NCBI GenBank assembly: GCA_014529385.2
Contig: CM043952.1
Span: 152,634,057-152,696,056, forward strand
Direction: 5' to 3'
DNA length: 62,000 nt
Source of the DNA: Adiantum capillus-veneris
Lineage: Eukaryota; Streptophyta; Polypodiopsida; Polypodiales; Pteridaceae
The notes beneath the pieces are model-generated. The model was not told the DNA's origin. It saw nothing but the letters and a program-made list of their open reading frames with translations, and searched no databases. Positions 19,554 to 31,640 of this stretch are shown one piece after another. How positions within the stretch are numbered: position 1 is the stretch's first letter; every line of letters starts with the position of its first letter. Made by a program: the position numbers and the translations under genes.

Positions 19554-21789
19554 GTGTTATTTGAGTTTGCAGATCTCAAGAAGATGGTGAAAGGATATGA
19601 GTGGAGCTACGTATTATTCAATGGAAAGACTACATCAAAGTTGAGGTGTAAGTCTTGCGACCATCATTTTAGCGAAAATGCACACAAGATAAAAGAACAT
19701 GTGCTCAAAATTCCAAGAAACGTTGCAACTTGCAAAAACCCCCCTAGAGGTATTGAAGAAAAAATTCCTAAGTGGGCCGGCGCTCAAGGCAAAGAAAGTA
19801 TATCTTGAGGGCCAAAAAAGGGTGGTCCCAAAATGATGGCTCCATCTATGGCTAGGGACGTGGAGATGACACTCAAGAATGATAAAAAGCCTCCCTCAGC
19901 CCTTGCTTATAATCAAGGAGGGTATCATTCATCCTTTGTTGGGAATTGTAGCTTTAATCCCATCGCAATCTCTGCTAACATAGGATGAAGTGAAGCATGG
20001 AATGGAGGAGAACCTGCACCAAGTGGTTTTACTTTGCATCAAGTATAATTTGATAAACAATGGCTGCCTGAACTCCATCTTAAGTGGATGCACACATTTG
20101 TTGCATATGGAGTTCCTTTTAACGTCATTCAAAATCCTATATATTCAAAGATTCTTTGATGAGCACAACAAAGAAGAATTTTGTGGTACATGATTATAAT
20201 AAGATGCTTACAAAATAGTTAGAAAAAGTGAAAGCTACATCATATAAAATTTTAAAGTTCACAACTCTTGATTATGTGGCACAATATGGATGCAAAATCG
20301 ATCTAGATGGTTGGATAGATTGTCTGAAGAAACCATTGATTAATGTGATGTTAATTTGTCCAAGAGGATCCATCTTCCTTGAAGTGATCAACACATCCTT
20401 GAAAAGAAAACTATTGTATATCTTGCTGATGTATATGAGTGTTCGATCAAAAGAGCACGGGGTCCTCAAAATGTGGCATCCATTGTCACAGATAATGCAT
20501 CTAGCTACAAAGCAGTTGGGAAAGAAATTGAAGCAAAGTATCCAGAGATTACATGGGCTCTGTGTGTTTCCTACACTTTGAATCTTCTCTTGAAGAACTT
20601 CCTTCTACTAAGTAAACTCTCCCGGATGCAAACCACTTGGTGAAAGTTATAAGAGAGCATTCATTTTCTAATGCTTTGTCTAAAAAAAAGTCCCCAACTA
20701 AAAATTTCCAATTTTTTTGTGTGACCCGTTTTGCGACAGCGTATAATGTTCTCTCTACACTATAGAGGTTAAAGAATCCCTTGTTGAAACAAAGGCAAAT
20801 AGGAGATGGTACATTTGACTTGATAAATATCCCAAGTATGAGCCTACTGTTTCCAAATGCTACCAACTTGTAAACTCTCTTGTCTTTTGAAGAAATATAG
20901 ATAAAATTGGTACTGTCACAGAGTCCTTCATTCACCTGATATGATTAGTGGACAAAGAAGCCTCTATATTTGGATGGGTGTACTGGTACATGCATGAAGC
21001 CTCTTGCAAGTTAAAAGATTGTACATCTTATGTAGGAAAGGAGAAAGCCATGATGATGTTGTTTGTCAAAAGACAATGGGAGTAGCTGCATACTCCTTCA
21101 CATGGAGCAGGATTTTTCTTAGATCCCAAGTTCGAGATGCATGATCAATCTTCAAACAATGAAGTGATTAGTGATTTCAAGAAAGTGTGTGCCTAATTAT
21201 TAGGCAATATCAATGTACATGTGGAATACACAAAGAAGACTGTCTATACTGGTAGAGAAGGAATGTTTGGGGATCCTTGGCATATAGATGCTATCAAGAT
21301 GATGAGAACACCAGTTTGGTGGAAGGAGTGTGGTGGAGAAAAAGTAGAACTTCAACATGTGGCTGCGAGAGTATTGTTTGTTGCCCCCTGAAGTGGTAGC
21401 TATGAAAGAAATTAGTCTTTATTTTCTTTTTGTGCATACTAAAAACCAAAGTTGATTAAGTCCAAGATAAAATGCACACTTAGTGTATGTATTTTGTAAC
21501 ATGCGACTTATGCATAAGCCGGCAAAGTTAGCCACATGTCCTACTAAAGAAGGATTTGGACTTAGTGTATGTATCTCGTAATATGCGACTTATACATAAG
21601 CCAACAAAGTTAGCCACATATGCTATTAAAGAAAGCTTTAGACCCTTTCAAACACATGAAGCAATTGCAAATGAGATCAACTCCAATATTGAAATGGAAT
21701 GGAATCCGAAAGCCATTAATCCAAAATGTTTAGATGTCAAAAATATTGATGACATGGTGCCTGTGATTGAGGGGATGGATGAGCTATAA
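19554..21789 (+). pseudogene. hAT-family transposase (BED finger + DUF659 + hAT C-terminal), broken
   Basis: Domains follow the plant hAT order. A BED-type zinc finger (19554-19808) has LRCKSCDHHFSENAHKIKEH. A DUF659 region (about 20067-20620) has TFVAYGVPFNVI, DGWIDCLKKPLINV and IVTDNASSYKAVGKEI. A 'TRFAT' block sits near 20728. LDPKFE lies near 21120 and FGDPWHIDAIKMMRTPVWW near 21270. The C-terminal dimerisation region has LQHVAARVLF, SGSYERN and LVYVSRNMRL. The usual CxxH of the insertion domain reads CVSY, so the His is lost. Many stops and frameshifts separate the pieces. It would have cut and pasted DNA with 8-bp target duplications; terminal repeats were not found. Confidence 0.85.
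21478..21638 (+). repeat. 81-bp tandem duplication in the hAT pseudogene
   Basis: ACTTAGTGTATGTAT and the following ATGCGACTTA..CATAAGCC segment occur twice, 81 bases apart (27 codons), with several mismatches. The unit encodes the LVYV..NMRL part of the dimerisation domain. Confidence 0.85.
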
Positions 21790-21852
21790 AGTTTGTACTA
21801 TATCCACACAGCATTTTGTAATGCAAAAGCTGTGTGGAGCTTAGCTTCACAA

Positions 21853-21855
<3 letters not shown>

Positions 21856-21925
<70 letters not shown>

Positions 21926-21958
21926 GTCTCTCTTTCTCTCCCTCTTGATTCTATCATT

Positions 21959-22006
<48 letters not shown>
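21856..22006. repeat. CT microsatellite facing a GA microsatellite
   Basis: A CT run of about 66 bases (21856-21922) is followed, after about 38 bases, by a GA run of about 45 bases (21961-22006). The two are complementary, so transcripts or single strands could fold into a long hairpin. Frames across it (SLSL..., EREER...) are artefacts. Confidence 0.95.
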
Positions 22007-22008
<2 letters not shown>

Positions 22009-22163
22009 AAGAGAATAAGACTTACACAATTGCAACAACATCCGACATTCTCATTTGTTCCAACAAATAGAGATTTTCATATCAAAAAGAGGTTTTAGTT
22101 ACAAATCTTGAGATTTAAGATTTTAAAAAAAAGCTCATGATTGGTTAGGAGACTTAATTTAGA

Positions 22164-22322
22164 TCATGGGTTTGCTTCCCAAAGATCAAATATGCAAAAT
22201 GTTGTATTTTCAAATGAATTGCTTGGACTAGTACTGCCTATCTCTTCTTCGCTTACACGCCCATATCTTGCCTTGTACCATGCCAACTTTCTTTCCAGCT
22301 CTTCTATACGAGCTTGCAGCAT
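22164..22322 (-). CDS. Short coiled-coil-like open frame, 52 codons, unidentified
   Basis: The minus-strand frame starts MLQARIEELERKLAWYKAR, a regular heptad pattern expected of a coiled coil, and ends FDLWEANP-stop. Upstream codons continue the frame (GKSRRDLA). It could be a fragment of a gag or transposase protein. There is no further context, and it may not be a gene. Confidence 0.25.
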   Translation of the reverse strand: MLQARIEELERKLAWYKARYGRVSEEEIGSTSPSNSFENTTFCIFDLWEANP

Positions 22323-22441
22323 GGCTAGGTCTCTCCTTGACTTACCAAATCCACGCCTTGGGTTGCGAGTTGCTCAATGATCGTTGTTTCCTTGGGAAAA
22401 TATGTGTAACTCCTTTTGCAAGGAGGGTCTTCATAATTGGC

Positions 22442-22892
22442 CATTAGGGAAAATTTGGACTCACAAAGGGGCCTTATAAGGAGTTTGACTTCCTTTCTCA
22501 TGTCCAAAATGGGCGTGGGTAAAATTTTTGCAAATCAACTCTAAACTTGGAGGAGATTTGACAGTTAGAATCTACTCTTCAAGCTCTTTCTATTGATGTA
22601 TAGCACGCCATGATATTCTTCATATTTTTTTAGATTCTATTTTTTATTCTCTTGTGATATGACAACTCCGTTTAGAATCTAGAGAATCAAAGATAGAATC
22701 TTTCAAAATACGAGGAATCTCGTCGCGTGCTGTATATCAATAGAAAGAGCTTGAAGAGTAGATTTTAACTGCCAAATTTCCGCCAAGTGTAGAGTTGATT
22801 TGCAAAAAATTTACCGCACGTCCATTTTGGTCATGAGAGAGGAAGTGAAACTCCTTATAAGGCCCCTTTGTGAGTCCAAATTTTCCCTAATG
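22442..22892. mobile_element. 451-bp fold-back element with ~210-bp arms
   Basis: The left arm from 22442 (CATTAGGGAAAATTTGGAC) is mirrored by the right arm ending at 22892 (GTCCAAATTTTCCCTAATG). Pairing continues through AAGGGGCCTTATAAGGAG, AGAGTTGATTTGCAAA and TATTGAT..AGCACGC to a loop of about 32 bases near 22650-22680. Both strands therefore encode the same peptide (EVKLLIRPLCESKFSLM). A long near-perfect inverted repeat with no gene suits a fold-back/MITE-like element, and its transcript would be a long hairpin RNA. Confidence 0.85.
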
Positions 22893-23112
22893 CTCCTGGA
22901 CATGAATCTTCTTGGCTGGGTTCCCTTTGCCAATGCCTCTTGTAGTGGCATGATCATTCCAATCTACTTTGAGCCGCAATACATAATAGCAATAGCATTG
23001 TTGCACAAAGTAAATTGCCACTTAACTATTATTTGGTGGCTATCTGTATACTTGGATAAATCTTAAAATCATATTTCTTGTTAGTACAATGTGTTGCAAA
23101 TCCAAAACTTTT

Positions 23113-23345
23113 AAGCTTGGGTGGTGCACTATATAATCATGTTAATGTATAACGTGAGTTTGAAAGGAGGGGTTTTAAAATAAAATTTTTAAGGCAATTT
23201 AATAGAGATACATTAAATTAAGTGACTTTATATTCAATTCTGAAAAAAATTCCTAAAATAAGAGGTCATTTTATTCATTCAGACATGTTAAAAGAGGAAT
23301 TTTTTTTAATACCCCATGAATGCATGTATAGGGGGTACTGAACGG
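23113..23345 (+). repeat. Dispersed repeat family, copy A
   Basis: Shares GGTGCACTATRTAATCATG, GGAGGGGTTTTAAAAT, TTTAATAGAGATACATT and GTCATTTTATTCATTCA, in order, with 58627-58860 (same strand) and, in inverted form, with 41576-41778. Copies A and B also share about 40 further bases around TATAGGG..GTA.TGAA. It is non-coding. Confidence 0.8.
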
Positions 23346-25779
23346 TGAACCCCTCGAGATTTTAAGGAGAAGATGCCTTAGCATTTTCACTAATTCAAAA
23401 CAATGTATTGCATATGAAATGATTTGGGCACAGTTGCCTGCATTACGTGTAATTTTGTGGCTTCCCTTGAAGTTCTGATTCGTCCTCTTGGGACGCAACC
23501 AAAGCCCTAAGATCCCCTTCTTCCACCCGGATTTCTTCCTCTGTTAATTTGTTGTGCCAATGCCTGATTAAGCAGAGGATCATGAGGATGATGCGCATTC
23601 TAGACGGGAGCAATATCTTCCATATCTGAATTGCAAAACAATAAACTTTAATAAGCAAAGTTTTTAAGTACTTGAAAAAGAGAGATATTTTGAAGGATGT
23701 TATCGATCCAACTTGAAATACTTTAAGACCCCAACTTGAAGAACTTTAAAGACTTAACTAAAAATAAGTTCAAAGATCTTGTCTCAAATAACACCATACA
23801 TAGCACACCATCAATGACAAAAATACATGTTTAATCATCAACACGCCTCAAGGCCAAATGGGCTACAACATGGTAGCCAACATTATGGCCTTCATTTAAA
23901 CAATGGCTTAAATCCCATATTTTAGGCCTAACTAAGGGTTTGGGGAATTTCCATTAGTAAGATGTTTGTTTACATTTCACAAAACATTGTGCATGAGGAC
24001 ATCAGGGGCTCTAGAATACATGCAATCAAGCACTTGAGAATATATGATAGACTATATACATCATATGCTTTGGTGAAAGGAGAAGGATTGGTGCTGATAT
24101 TTTCAGAGGTAGTCCATGAATATTCTCGCTCAAATTGAGCTCTTTGAGGGCTTAGATTTGGAAGTTTGGAAAATGTTGCCTAAGTGTTTGATGGTGTACT
24201 TTGTCCCTAGTCCACAATCTTATTATACACTCCTGACTCGCCAAAATGTATTAGAATATTTCTAGTGTGTAGGTGGCTGTGAATGAAATCATGACTTTGC
24301 ATGAATTTCATGGTCTACAAAAGAGCGTTGTAGATTGGCAAGATGTTGTCTATGAACTATTGTACAAGTCCATATTTGTGCTAAAACTCTTTGAATGCAC
24401 GCTTGCTTCTATCAAGGTGACCTTTTTTACAAATCTTGAAGATCAACATTGGCCTTTTTCTATAACGAACAAGATCATAGGGCAATACCGTGCCATGATT
24501 TTGGATTGTAGTAGTTGTTGTTTTCTCTAGAAATGTTTGTAAAGTCGTTGTTAGTTCTATATATGTTAGGCTACTTATATTTTTGGACTATAACTAAGGT
24601 CTTAGTTTTAAATCTTAGGGGCATGTTTACACATGTGTCTAATGCCTAGGTAGTTTTGAAATACCCGAATTGTCATATGGCGTGTGGCACTTTTTTGGAT
24701 GTTACCAACAAGCAATTTGCATTCTTCTTGTAGTCGTACTGCTATTTTGGGTCTGTAGTTTGATGATAATGATGAATACACAATGAAGAAATACCTTATT
24801 CTTCTCAATCATGGTGCTTATTATTCATCAGAAGATTTGCAGTTTTGTGACTTAATGCACAATCTGTTGTCTTCTGTTTCTCATGGAATGCATGTTTATT
24901 GTACCTAATACCTGCTAGGACTGTGAGACCCTAACAATCGGCTTGCTTCCTATTTGGTACTTGAATATCTTTGCCACATAGACAAGATATTTGAAGAGGG
25001 GATAACCACTGAAACTTGTTTAACATCTGCAAAATGTCCTTCACCTAACTGGGGTTCTTGCAGTGAAAGATAGAATGGTCACCAAGTAAGTGTAGGACAA
25101 GAGGATATGTAGTTATCATCTAGGTGTATAGCTAAGGGCTTGGCACCTAAAGGAGGAGGCACATAGTCTTCAGTCCTAGGATGTAAAGAAGAGCCTTTGG
25201 CTCTATCCTTGCTCTTCAATTTTGAATGTAGCTGTGACACAAGCTACATTCACTCTCTTGTTCCAGGTTTGGATTTGATTTCTTGATGAACCATACTTTC
25301 AAAGTTTCTAATGACTTGCCCCAATAATTTCTTTACTGTGGTGTGCATAACTACATTAGTGTGCAGAGCTAGGTCAAATAAAACAGGGAACGCACTACAA
25401 AGTTTCAGTCAGCACCGCTCCAAAAGTTCAATCACAAAATCATCAAACTTTTCCTAAAGTGGATCAAATTCCCGACACAAATGATTGTCTAAAGATCCAT
25501 AAAGAGATAAAATAAGAGCATCACAAATTATTTTGCAATGTTGACACAATAACTTTGTCTCTACCATGACTGAAGCCTGAAAATGCATGAAGCAAATAAA
25601 ATTAAAATAGACTTAGAATGGATATAAGTTTGACTTATATGATTTTAAATAGAAAAATATAAAAACATTTCATGAATCTAAATGCTTATTTACAATTCTA
25701 AAATTACAATAGTCCTCTTTGCAAAGCAGCACAATGATAAGTAACATCTGAAAATGAGCAACTATATGATATGGTACCT
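23346..25779. other. No recognisable gene
   Basis: About 2.4 kb of AT-rich DNA with only short frames. A minus-strand stretch near 23450-23560 reads LTEEEIRVEEGDLRALVASQ (acidic, helical) and a plus-strand frame covers 24273-24530; neither matches anything I recognise. No tandem repeat or LTR boundary was seen. CACTACAAAG at 25391 has no partner. Confidence 0.45.
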
Positions 25780-26710
25780 CTTTCTGCTATGCGATGTGAT
25801 GTTCAACAACAACCAATGACAAAAGATCTAAAAATACATAACACCTCCCTGCAATGGGACATGGTGGCCAAAAACAGCCAGAGACAATAATCTATTAGAA
25901 CAAATCTCCCTGCAGTGCGACGTGGTAGTCAGCAGCAGATGAAGGATTTGAAATACATAGCCCCTCCCTGTAGTGCAACACGATGGTCAGCAACAGCCAG
26001 ATACGAGGAATCTATTAAACCCAATCGACATGCAGTGAAAGGTGATGGTCAACAACAACCAGGAATAAAGGATTTTAAATACCTAACCCCTCCATGCAGT
26101 GCAACACGGTGGTCAGCAACAACCAAAGACAGGGAATCTATTAAACCCAATGATCCTGCAGTGCCACGTGATGGTCAGCAACAACTAGGAACAAAGGATT
26201 TAAAATACCTAACCTCTCCCTGTAGCGCAACATGGTGGTCATCAACATCTAGAGATGGGGATTCTATTAAATCCAATCTTCTTGCAGTGCGACGTGATGG
26301 TCAACAACAACCAAGAACAAAGGATTTAAAATACCTAACCCCTCCCTACAGTGCGACATGGTGGTCAGTAATAGTTAGAGATGATGAATCTATTAAACCC
26401 AATCTTCTTGCAATGCAAGGCGGGGGACAACAACATCCAAGAAAAAAGGATCTAAGGTACCTAACCCCTCCCTGTAGTGAGGTGTGGTGGTCATTAACAA
26501 CCAAGGGGAATCTAATTGTACATCCTAAGCTACTCCTTGCAGTGTGACAAAGAGGTCAACAATAGTTAGCGACAAAGCATCTAAAGTCTAAACCCCCCCT
26601 TGAAGTGTGACACAAGGATAAACACAGCCAATGACAGGTGCCTAAACTCTATCTCTCTTTGCAGTGTGATACGGGGGTTGACACAGCCAAAGAGAGGGCC
26701 CTAACCTACA
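25780..26710. repeat. 63/126-bp tandem repeat containing a 210-codon open frame
   Basis: GTGCRACRTGGTGGTCAGCAAC and GGAATCTATTAAACCCAATC alternate with GTGATGGTCAACAACAACC and AAAGGATTTAAAATACC. The full period is 126 bases, made of two related ~63-bp halves, for about seven periods. Since 126 is divisible by three, one plus-strand frame (25915-26547) stays open as five repeats of 42 residues, each with DGQQQ, KDLKYLTPPCSA and ESIKPN. No family is recognised. A repeat-generated frame is more likely than a gene, though the open frame through five diverging units deserves a check. Confidence 0.8.
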
Positions 26711-27009
26711 AACTAACATTGAGATGTGAGAAATGATCCACAACAACAGAGCTAGCAAAGACAAATTTAGGGTTTTAAAAAAAAAGAATTAGAAAATATT
26801 ACCAGTTGCTACGTGTTGTCTCTCTCTGTCTCTATCGTAAGCATCCTATTCGCGGCAATTCAAACGAATAGTTGTGACGCTTTTTTTTATAGAGTATAAC
26901 ATATTTCAATTGAAATATGTTTTATTTGGATATTCCTGTACAATATGGATATACAATGTATAATACCAAATTATACATATAATTTTTGTTGTACGGGCGT
27001 ATAAATGCA

Positions 27010-29841
27010 ACTTAGAGCCGTACAACCCATTTTAGCACATAGTATGGGTCGAGATCACCCAAACCATATCATATGGCCACAAGACTTTTCACAGGTGGGG
27101 GTGAGTACAATTAAGCCATCCAAATTGGTATGAGCAGGTAAGGACCATACTGTGCGCTAAAATGGTTTATATGAGTCATACGAACCATTTTGGCACTAGC
27201 ATAGTATGGGCCTTGACCGCTCATACTAGTTTGGATGGATTTGCAATGTGCACGTATGAGGGAATAGTACTCACCTTTACCCTATAAAGTTTGATGGCCA
27301 TTCGATATTTCTTGGGTGGTCCCAACCCATAATATGTGTTAAAATGGGTTGTATGGCTCATACAACCCATTTTAGCGCATACTATGGGTGGTCCCAACCC
27401 ATACTATGTGCTAAAATGGGTTGTATGGCTCATACAACCCATTTTAGCGCATACTATGGGCCTTGACCATCCATACCACTTAGGATGGTTGTGAAACTTT
27501 TCAAGAGATGGATAATAGTGCTCAACTCAACTTGTAAAAAGTCTTATGGCCATCCGATAGGGCAGTCCCGACTCATACTATACGCTAAAATGGGTCGTAT
27601 GGCTCATACGACCTATTTTAGTGCATAGCATGGGTCTTGACTGTCCATACTAGTCTGGATAGTTGTGTAACTTTTTACAGGTGAGGGAATGATTCTCACC
27701 CCCACATGTGAGAATTTTCACATCCAGCCAATATGGTTTGAGCTGTCCCAACCCATTCTATGTGCTAAAATGGGCCGTATGAGCCATATGGACAATTTTA
27801 GCGCATAGTATGGACCTTGAACGTTCATATCATATTGGATGGTTATGAAACTTTTCATGGGTGGGGGATTGGTACTTAACCCCACCCATAAAAATTTTCA
27901 CAACCATTTGATATGGTTTGGGTAGTCCCGAACCATACTACACGCTAAAATGGGTCATATGTCTCATACGAGGTCTCACACAGCCCATTACAGCGCATGG
28001 TATGGGCCTTGACTGCCCATACCATATTGGATGATTGTGAACCTTTACAATTTTTCTCACTTCTGTCCATGTAAGATTTTACAACCATCAAATATGGTTT
28101 GGGCGGTCCCGACCCAAATTGTGCACTAAATGGGTCGTATGAGACATATGGCCCATTTTAGCACATAGTATGGGCCTTGACCGCCCATACTAGTTTGGAT
28201 GGATGTGTAAACTTTTATAGATAGATTAATGATTCTCACTTTCACCTGTGAAAAGTATAATGGCCACCCGATATGGTTTGGGTGGTCCCGACCCATACTA
28301 TGCGCAAAAATGGGCCGTATGGCTCATACAACTCATTTTAGTGCAAAGTATAAGCCTTGACCACCCATACCTATTTGGATGGCTATGTAACTTTGAGGGG
28401 AGAATGATACTCAACCCAATTTGTGCAAATTATCACATCCATACAAACTATTATGGGCAGTCAAGACCCATACTATGCACTAAATGGGTTGTATGAGCCG
28501 TATGGCTCATTTTACCACATAGTATGGGCCTTGACCACTCAAACCATATCATATGGTTGTGGGAATTTTCATGGGTGGGGGTGAGAATCATTATTTTAAT
28601 CATGCAAAGCTACATAGCCATTCAAATTGGTATGGCGGTCAAGGTCCATACTATGTGCTAAAATGAGACGTATGACCCATACGACCCGTTTTAGCGCATA
28701 GTATGGGTCGAAACTTCCCAAACCATATTGGATGGGTACAATACTTTCACGAGTAGGGTTGAGTATAATTTTTCCACCCCTGCAAATTTTTTTAGCCATC
28801 GGATATAGTATGGGTAGTCAAGTCCCATACTATGTGCTAAAATGGGACATATGGCTCATACAACAAGTTTTAGCACATAGTATGGATCAAGACATCCCAA
28901 AAAATATTGGATAGCCATGAGACTTTGTGTAAGCAAGGTTGAGTACTATTTACTCACATATAGAAAGTATCACATCCGTTTAGTATGGTTTGGATGATAA
29001 AAGTCCATAATATGCCCCAAAATGGTTAGTATGAGCCATACGGCCCATTCTAGCACATAGTATGATTTGAGACCACCCAAACCATATTGGATGGCCACAA
29101 GACTTTGCACGGGTAGAGGTGAGAACTATCTTCCTATTCCTGTAAATTTTTAGAGCCATCCAATATGGTATGGGCGATCAAGGCCCATAATATGTGCTAA
29201 AATGGGCTGTCTGAGACATACGACCCATTTTAACACATAATATGGTTCGGGACTCCCTAAACCATATCACATTGCCAGAATAATTTTCACGGGTGGGGTT
29301 GAGAACCATTATTTTGCCCCTACAATGCTACACAACTATCCGCCAATATGTATGGGTAGTCAAGGCCCATACTATGTGCTAAAATGGGACATATGGCTCA
29401 TACAACCCATTTTAGCGTATAGTATGTGTCCGGACAGTCCAAACCATATCAAATGCCTGTGAGAATTTTCATGAGTGGTACTAAGCACCATTCACCAAAT
29501 CCTAGAAAGTCACACAGTCATCTGGTTTGGGTGGTCAAGGGCCATACTATGTGCTAAAATGGGATATATGGCTCATACAACCCGTTTTAGCGCATAATAT
29601 AGGTTGAGATCACACAAACAATATCAGATGGACACGTGAGTTTGCATGGGTGGAGTGAGTACTATTCTCTCACCCGTACAAGGTCCATACTATGCATTAA
29701 AATGATCCACAGAAGCCATACGACCTATGTTAGTGCATACTATGGGTCTTGACCGCCCATACCAATTTGGATGGTTGTGAAACATTGCATTGGTGGGGGA
29801 ATAGTGCACACCCTCACCCATGTAAAGTCTCTTGGTCATCC
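27010..29841. repeat. ~178-bp satellite with giant dyad symmetry, left block
   Basis: About 16 monomers, spaced 173-184 bases. Each has a central palindrome built from CATACTATGCGCTAAAATGG, then GTCGTATG, a 2-4 base loop and the mirror image. The symmetry extends outward through TTTGGGCGGTC and CCATCCRATATGG to GTGAAACTTTTCAC. Each monomer is therefore two ~89-bp units in inverted orientation, and the array alternates head-to-head and tail-to-tail. The two half-types differ (GGTCCCGACCC versus GGTCAAGGCCC), and their order flips near 28440-28500. A local 72-bp duplication of just the palindrome lies near 27312-27455. Frames on both strands are by-products. Confidence 0.9.
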
Positions 29842-30557
29842 TATTAAGTATGGAGCCTTATTTACCCCTTGTAAGTTTTTATTTAAAAAATGCACATTTG
29901 TAAGGCCCCCATCATGAGGAGAAGCCATCGTGCATGAAGAAAAATCACTCGCCGAAAACCAAAATTTTCACATCCAGTCTTGATATTAGCTCAAAGATTG
30001 GCTTCACTGGAATAATATGGTCGGATGGTGAAAGGGACAGTCGGTTGGCCAGTGGCCGATAGTCAATGGCCGGTGGGTGATGGCCGAATTCAATGGCTGA
30101 TGGCCGATCTCAAGATGGACTCGTGTTCTCAAGGGCGGCCACACATGGGTGCATTGGAGAGTCCAAGTTGGACTTGTCAACATAAGGACGGCTACTTATG
30201 GTTGCCTCTCATGAGAGATGGAAGCCCTTTTTGCCTATAAAACGAGGCCTCTTCTACACACAAAAACGGATTGTGAAGCATTATGGGCATAATGAAGCTG
30301 ATGTGAGGTGGTGAGAGTGAAGCAAGGCGAGAGCTCCAAAAGGGTATAATCCCTTTGTAATCTACTTCTTGTTTTGAAGTACTAAAGCCATGGAGTGGAT
30401 TCTTTTCTGTGCACGTGTTACCCACATTGGGTGAACCACGTATATCGTGTGTGCTCTCTCTATCTCTACTCTCTATAATCTCTCATGTGCGAAATTTATC
30501 TCTCTGCATTAAGTAAACCACTCAAATATCTACTTAGCTACATTCTCTTTCCTAACA
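29842..30557 (+). repeat. 5' LTR of copia-1
   Basis: Starts TATTAAGTATGGAG (TG changed to TA) and ends CCTAACA. It contains a TATAAAAC box at 30236-30242 followed by GAGGCCTCTTCTA, the likely promoter and transcript start region, and a pyrimidine-rich 3' part. The primer site just downstream (about 30560-30575) is badly decayed. Confidence 0.85.
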
Positions 30558-30630
30558 ACTGTTGTTAGATCAAGGTGTGCTTGTAGCTACATTATCTTAA
30601 GGAAAGGATTTCTTGAATTGAGTGGGAGTA

Positions 30631-31098
30631 ATGGAGGAGTAAGGGAAGCTCAAGATTGAGAAGCTCAATGGCAACTGGAAGATGCAGATTGAAGACTATC
30701 TCTACCAGAAGGACCTTTATTTTCCATTACAAGGTCTTGCAAAGAAGCCCACAACAATGGAAGATGAAGCATGTATTGTCCTTGATTGAAAGGCATTAGG
30801 AACAATTCGGCTAATCTTGGCATCAATGGTGGCTTTCAACTTTTTGGAGATGAAGAACACGGAGGACTTGATGAAGTCACTTGATGGTCTCTACGAGAAA
30901 CCATCAAAATCCAATAAGATATTTCTCATGAAGTTCTTGTTCAATCTAAAGATGATAGAGAATGGTTCAGTTCTAGAACACTTAAATGACTTTAACACCA
31001 ATATAAGTAAACTTCAATTGGTGAAAATCAATTTTGATATGAAGTGTGAGACCTCCTTATACTATCGTCTCTATCGAATAGTTGGGACAGACTTGTGA
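30631..31098 (+). pseudogene. Gag of copia-1, broken
   Basis: From the ATG at 30631 the frame reads KLKIEKLNG, then IEDYLYQKDLYFPL and MEDEACIVLD, with stops near 30640 and 30787, then a long clean stretch (30817-31098) with NTEDLMKSLDGLYEKPS, SNKIFLMKFLF and EHLNDFNTNISKL. This is the typical copia gag (UBN2-like) pattern. Lengths fit a capsid protein of about 250-300 residues before the zinc knuckle. Confidence 0.75.
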
Positions 31099-31319
31099 TG
31101 GTTGTAAGTAACTCTAATAGTTGCCACAAATACTATTAAGTTTGATAATATTGTGGGTGTTCTTCTAAGCGAGGAAATGTGAAGGAGAAGCACAGGTGAA
31201 TCATCTAGTGTTGCAATATCAGTGGAAACAAGAGGAAGCTATAAGGAGAGGTTCAAAAACCAAAAGGGTAGTGATCCCTCAAGGCGGAGAAAGTCATATG
31301 CACAAAGTCAGTTCTTGAA

Positions 31320-31640
31320 TGTTGGAATTACAGCAAGAAGGGCCACGTCAAGAAGGATTGCTAGTCCAAGAAGAAGGATTCGGAGTCTCAAGACAACAAG
31401 CCAACATTGGATGCCAATGTGATAGGTAAAGTAGAGCAAGATGATCTAATTCTCTCATTAGACAAAGTGTCTAATTCTTGGATAGTAGATTCAGGGGCTT
31501 CATTCCATGCGCCACCACACAAGCAACTTTTCCAAGATTACACCAAATGTAATTTTGGGTATGTATACTTGGGAGATGACGAAGCTTCTAAAATTGTTGA
31601 CAAAGGTACAATTTGTGTCAAAACTGCTGACGGAAAATGA
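31320..31640 (+). pseudogene. Zinc knuckle and protease of copia-1
   Basis: CWNYSKKGHVKKDC at 31320-31361 is a CCHC knuckle whose second Cys is now Tyr. After a stop, the frame 31407-31640 contains WIVDSGASFH (DSGA at 31488-31499), the aspartic protease active site, which is intact. The protease would have processed the polyprotein. Confidence 0.8.

Noticed and set aside
25388-25402. CACTACAAAG as a CACTA transposon terminus
   Set aside because: No opposite terminus, subterminal motif cluster or target duplication nearby.
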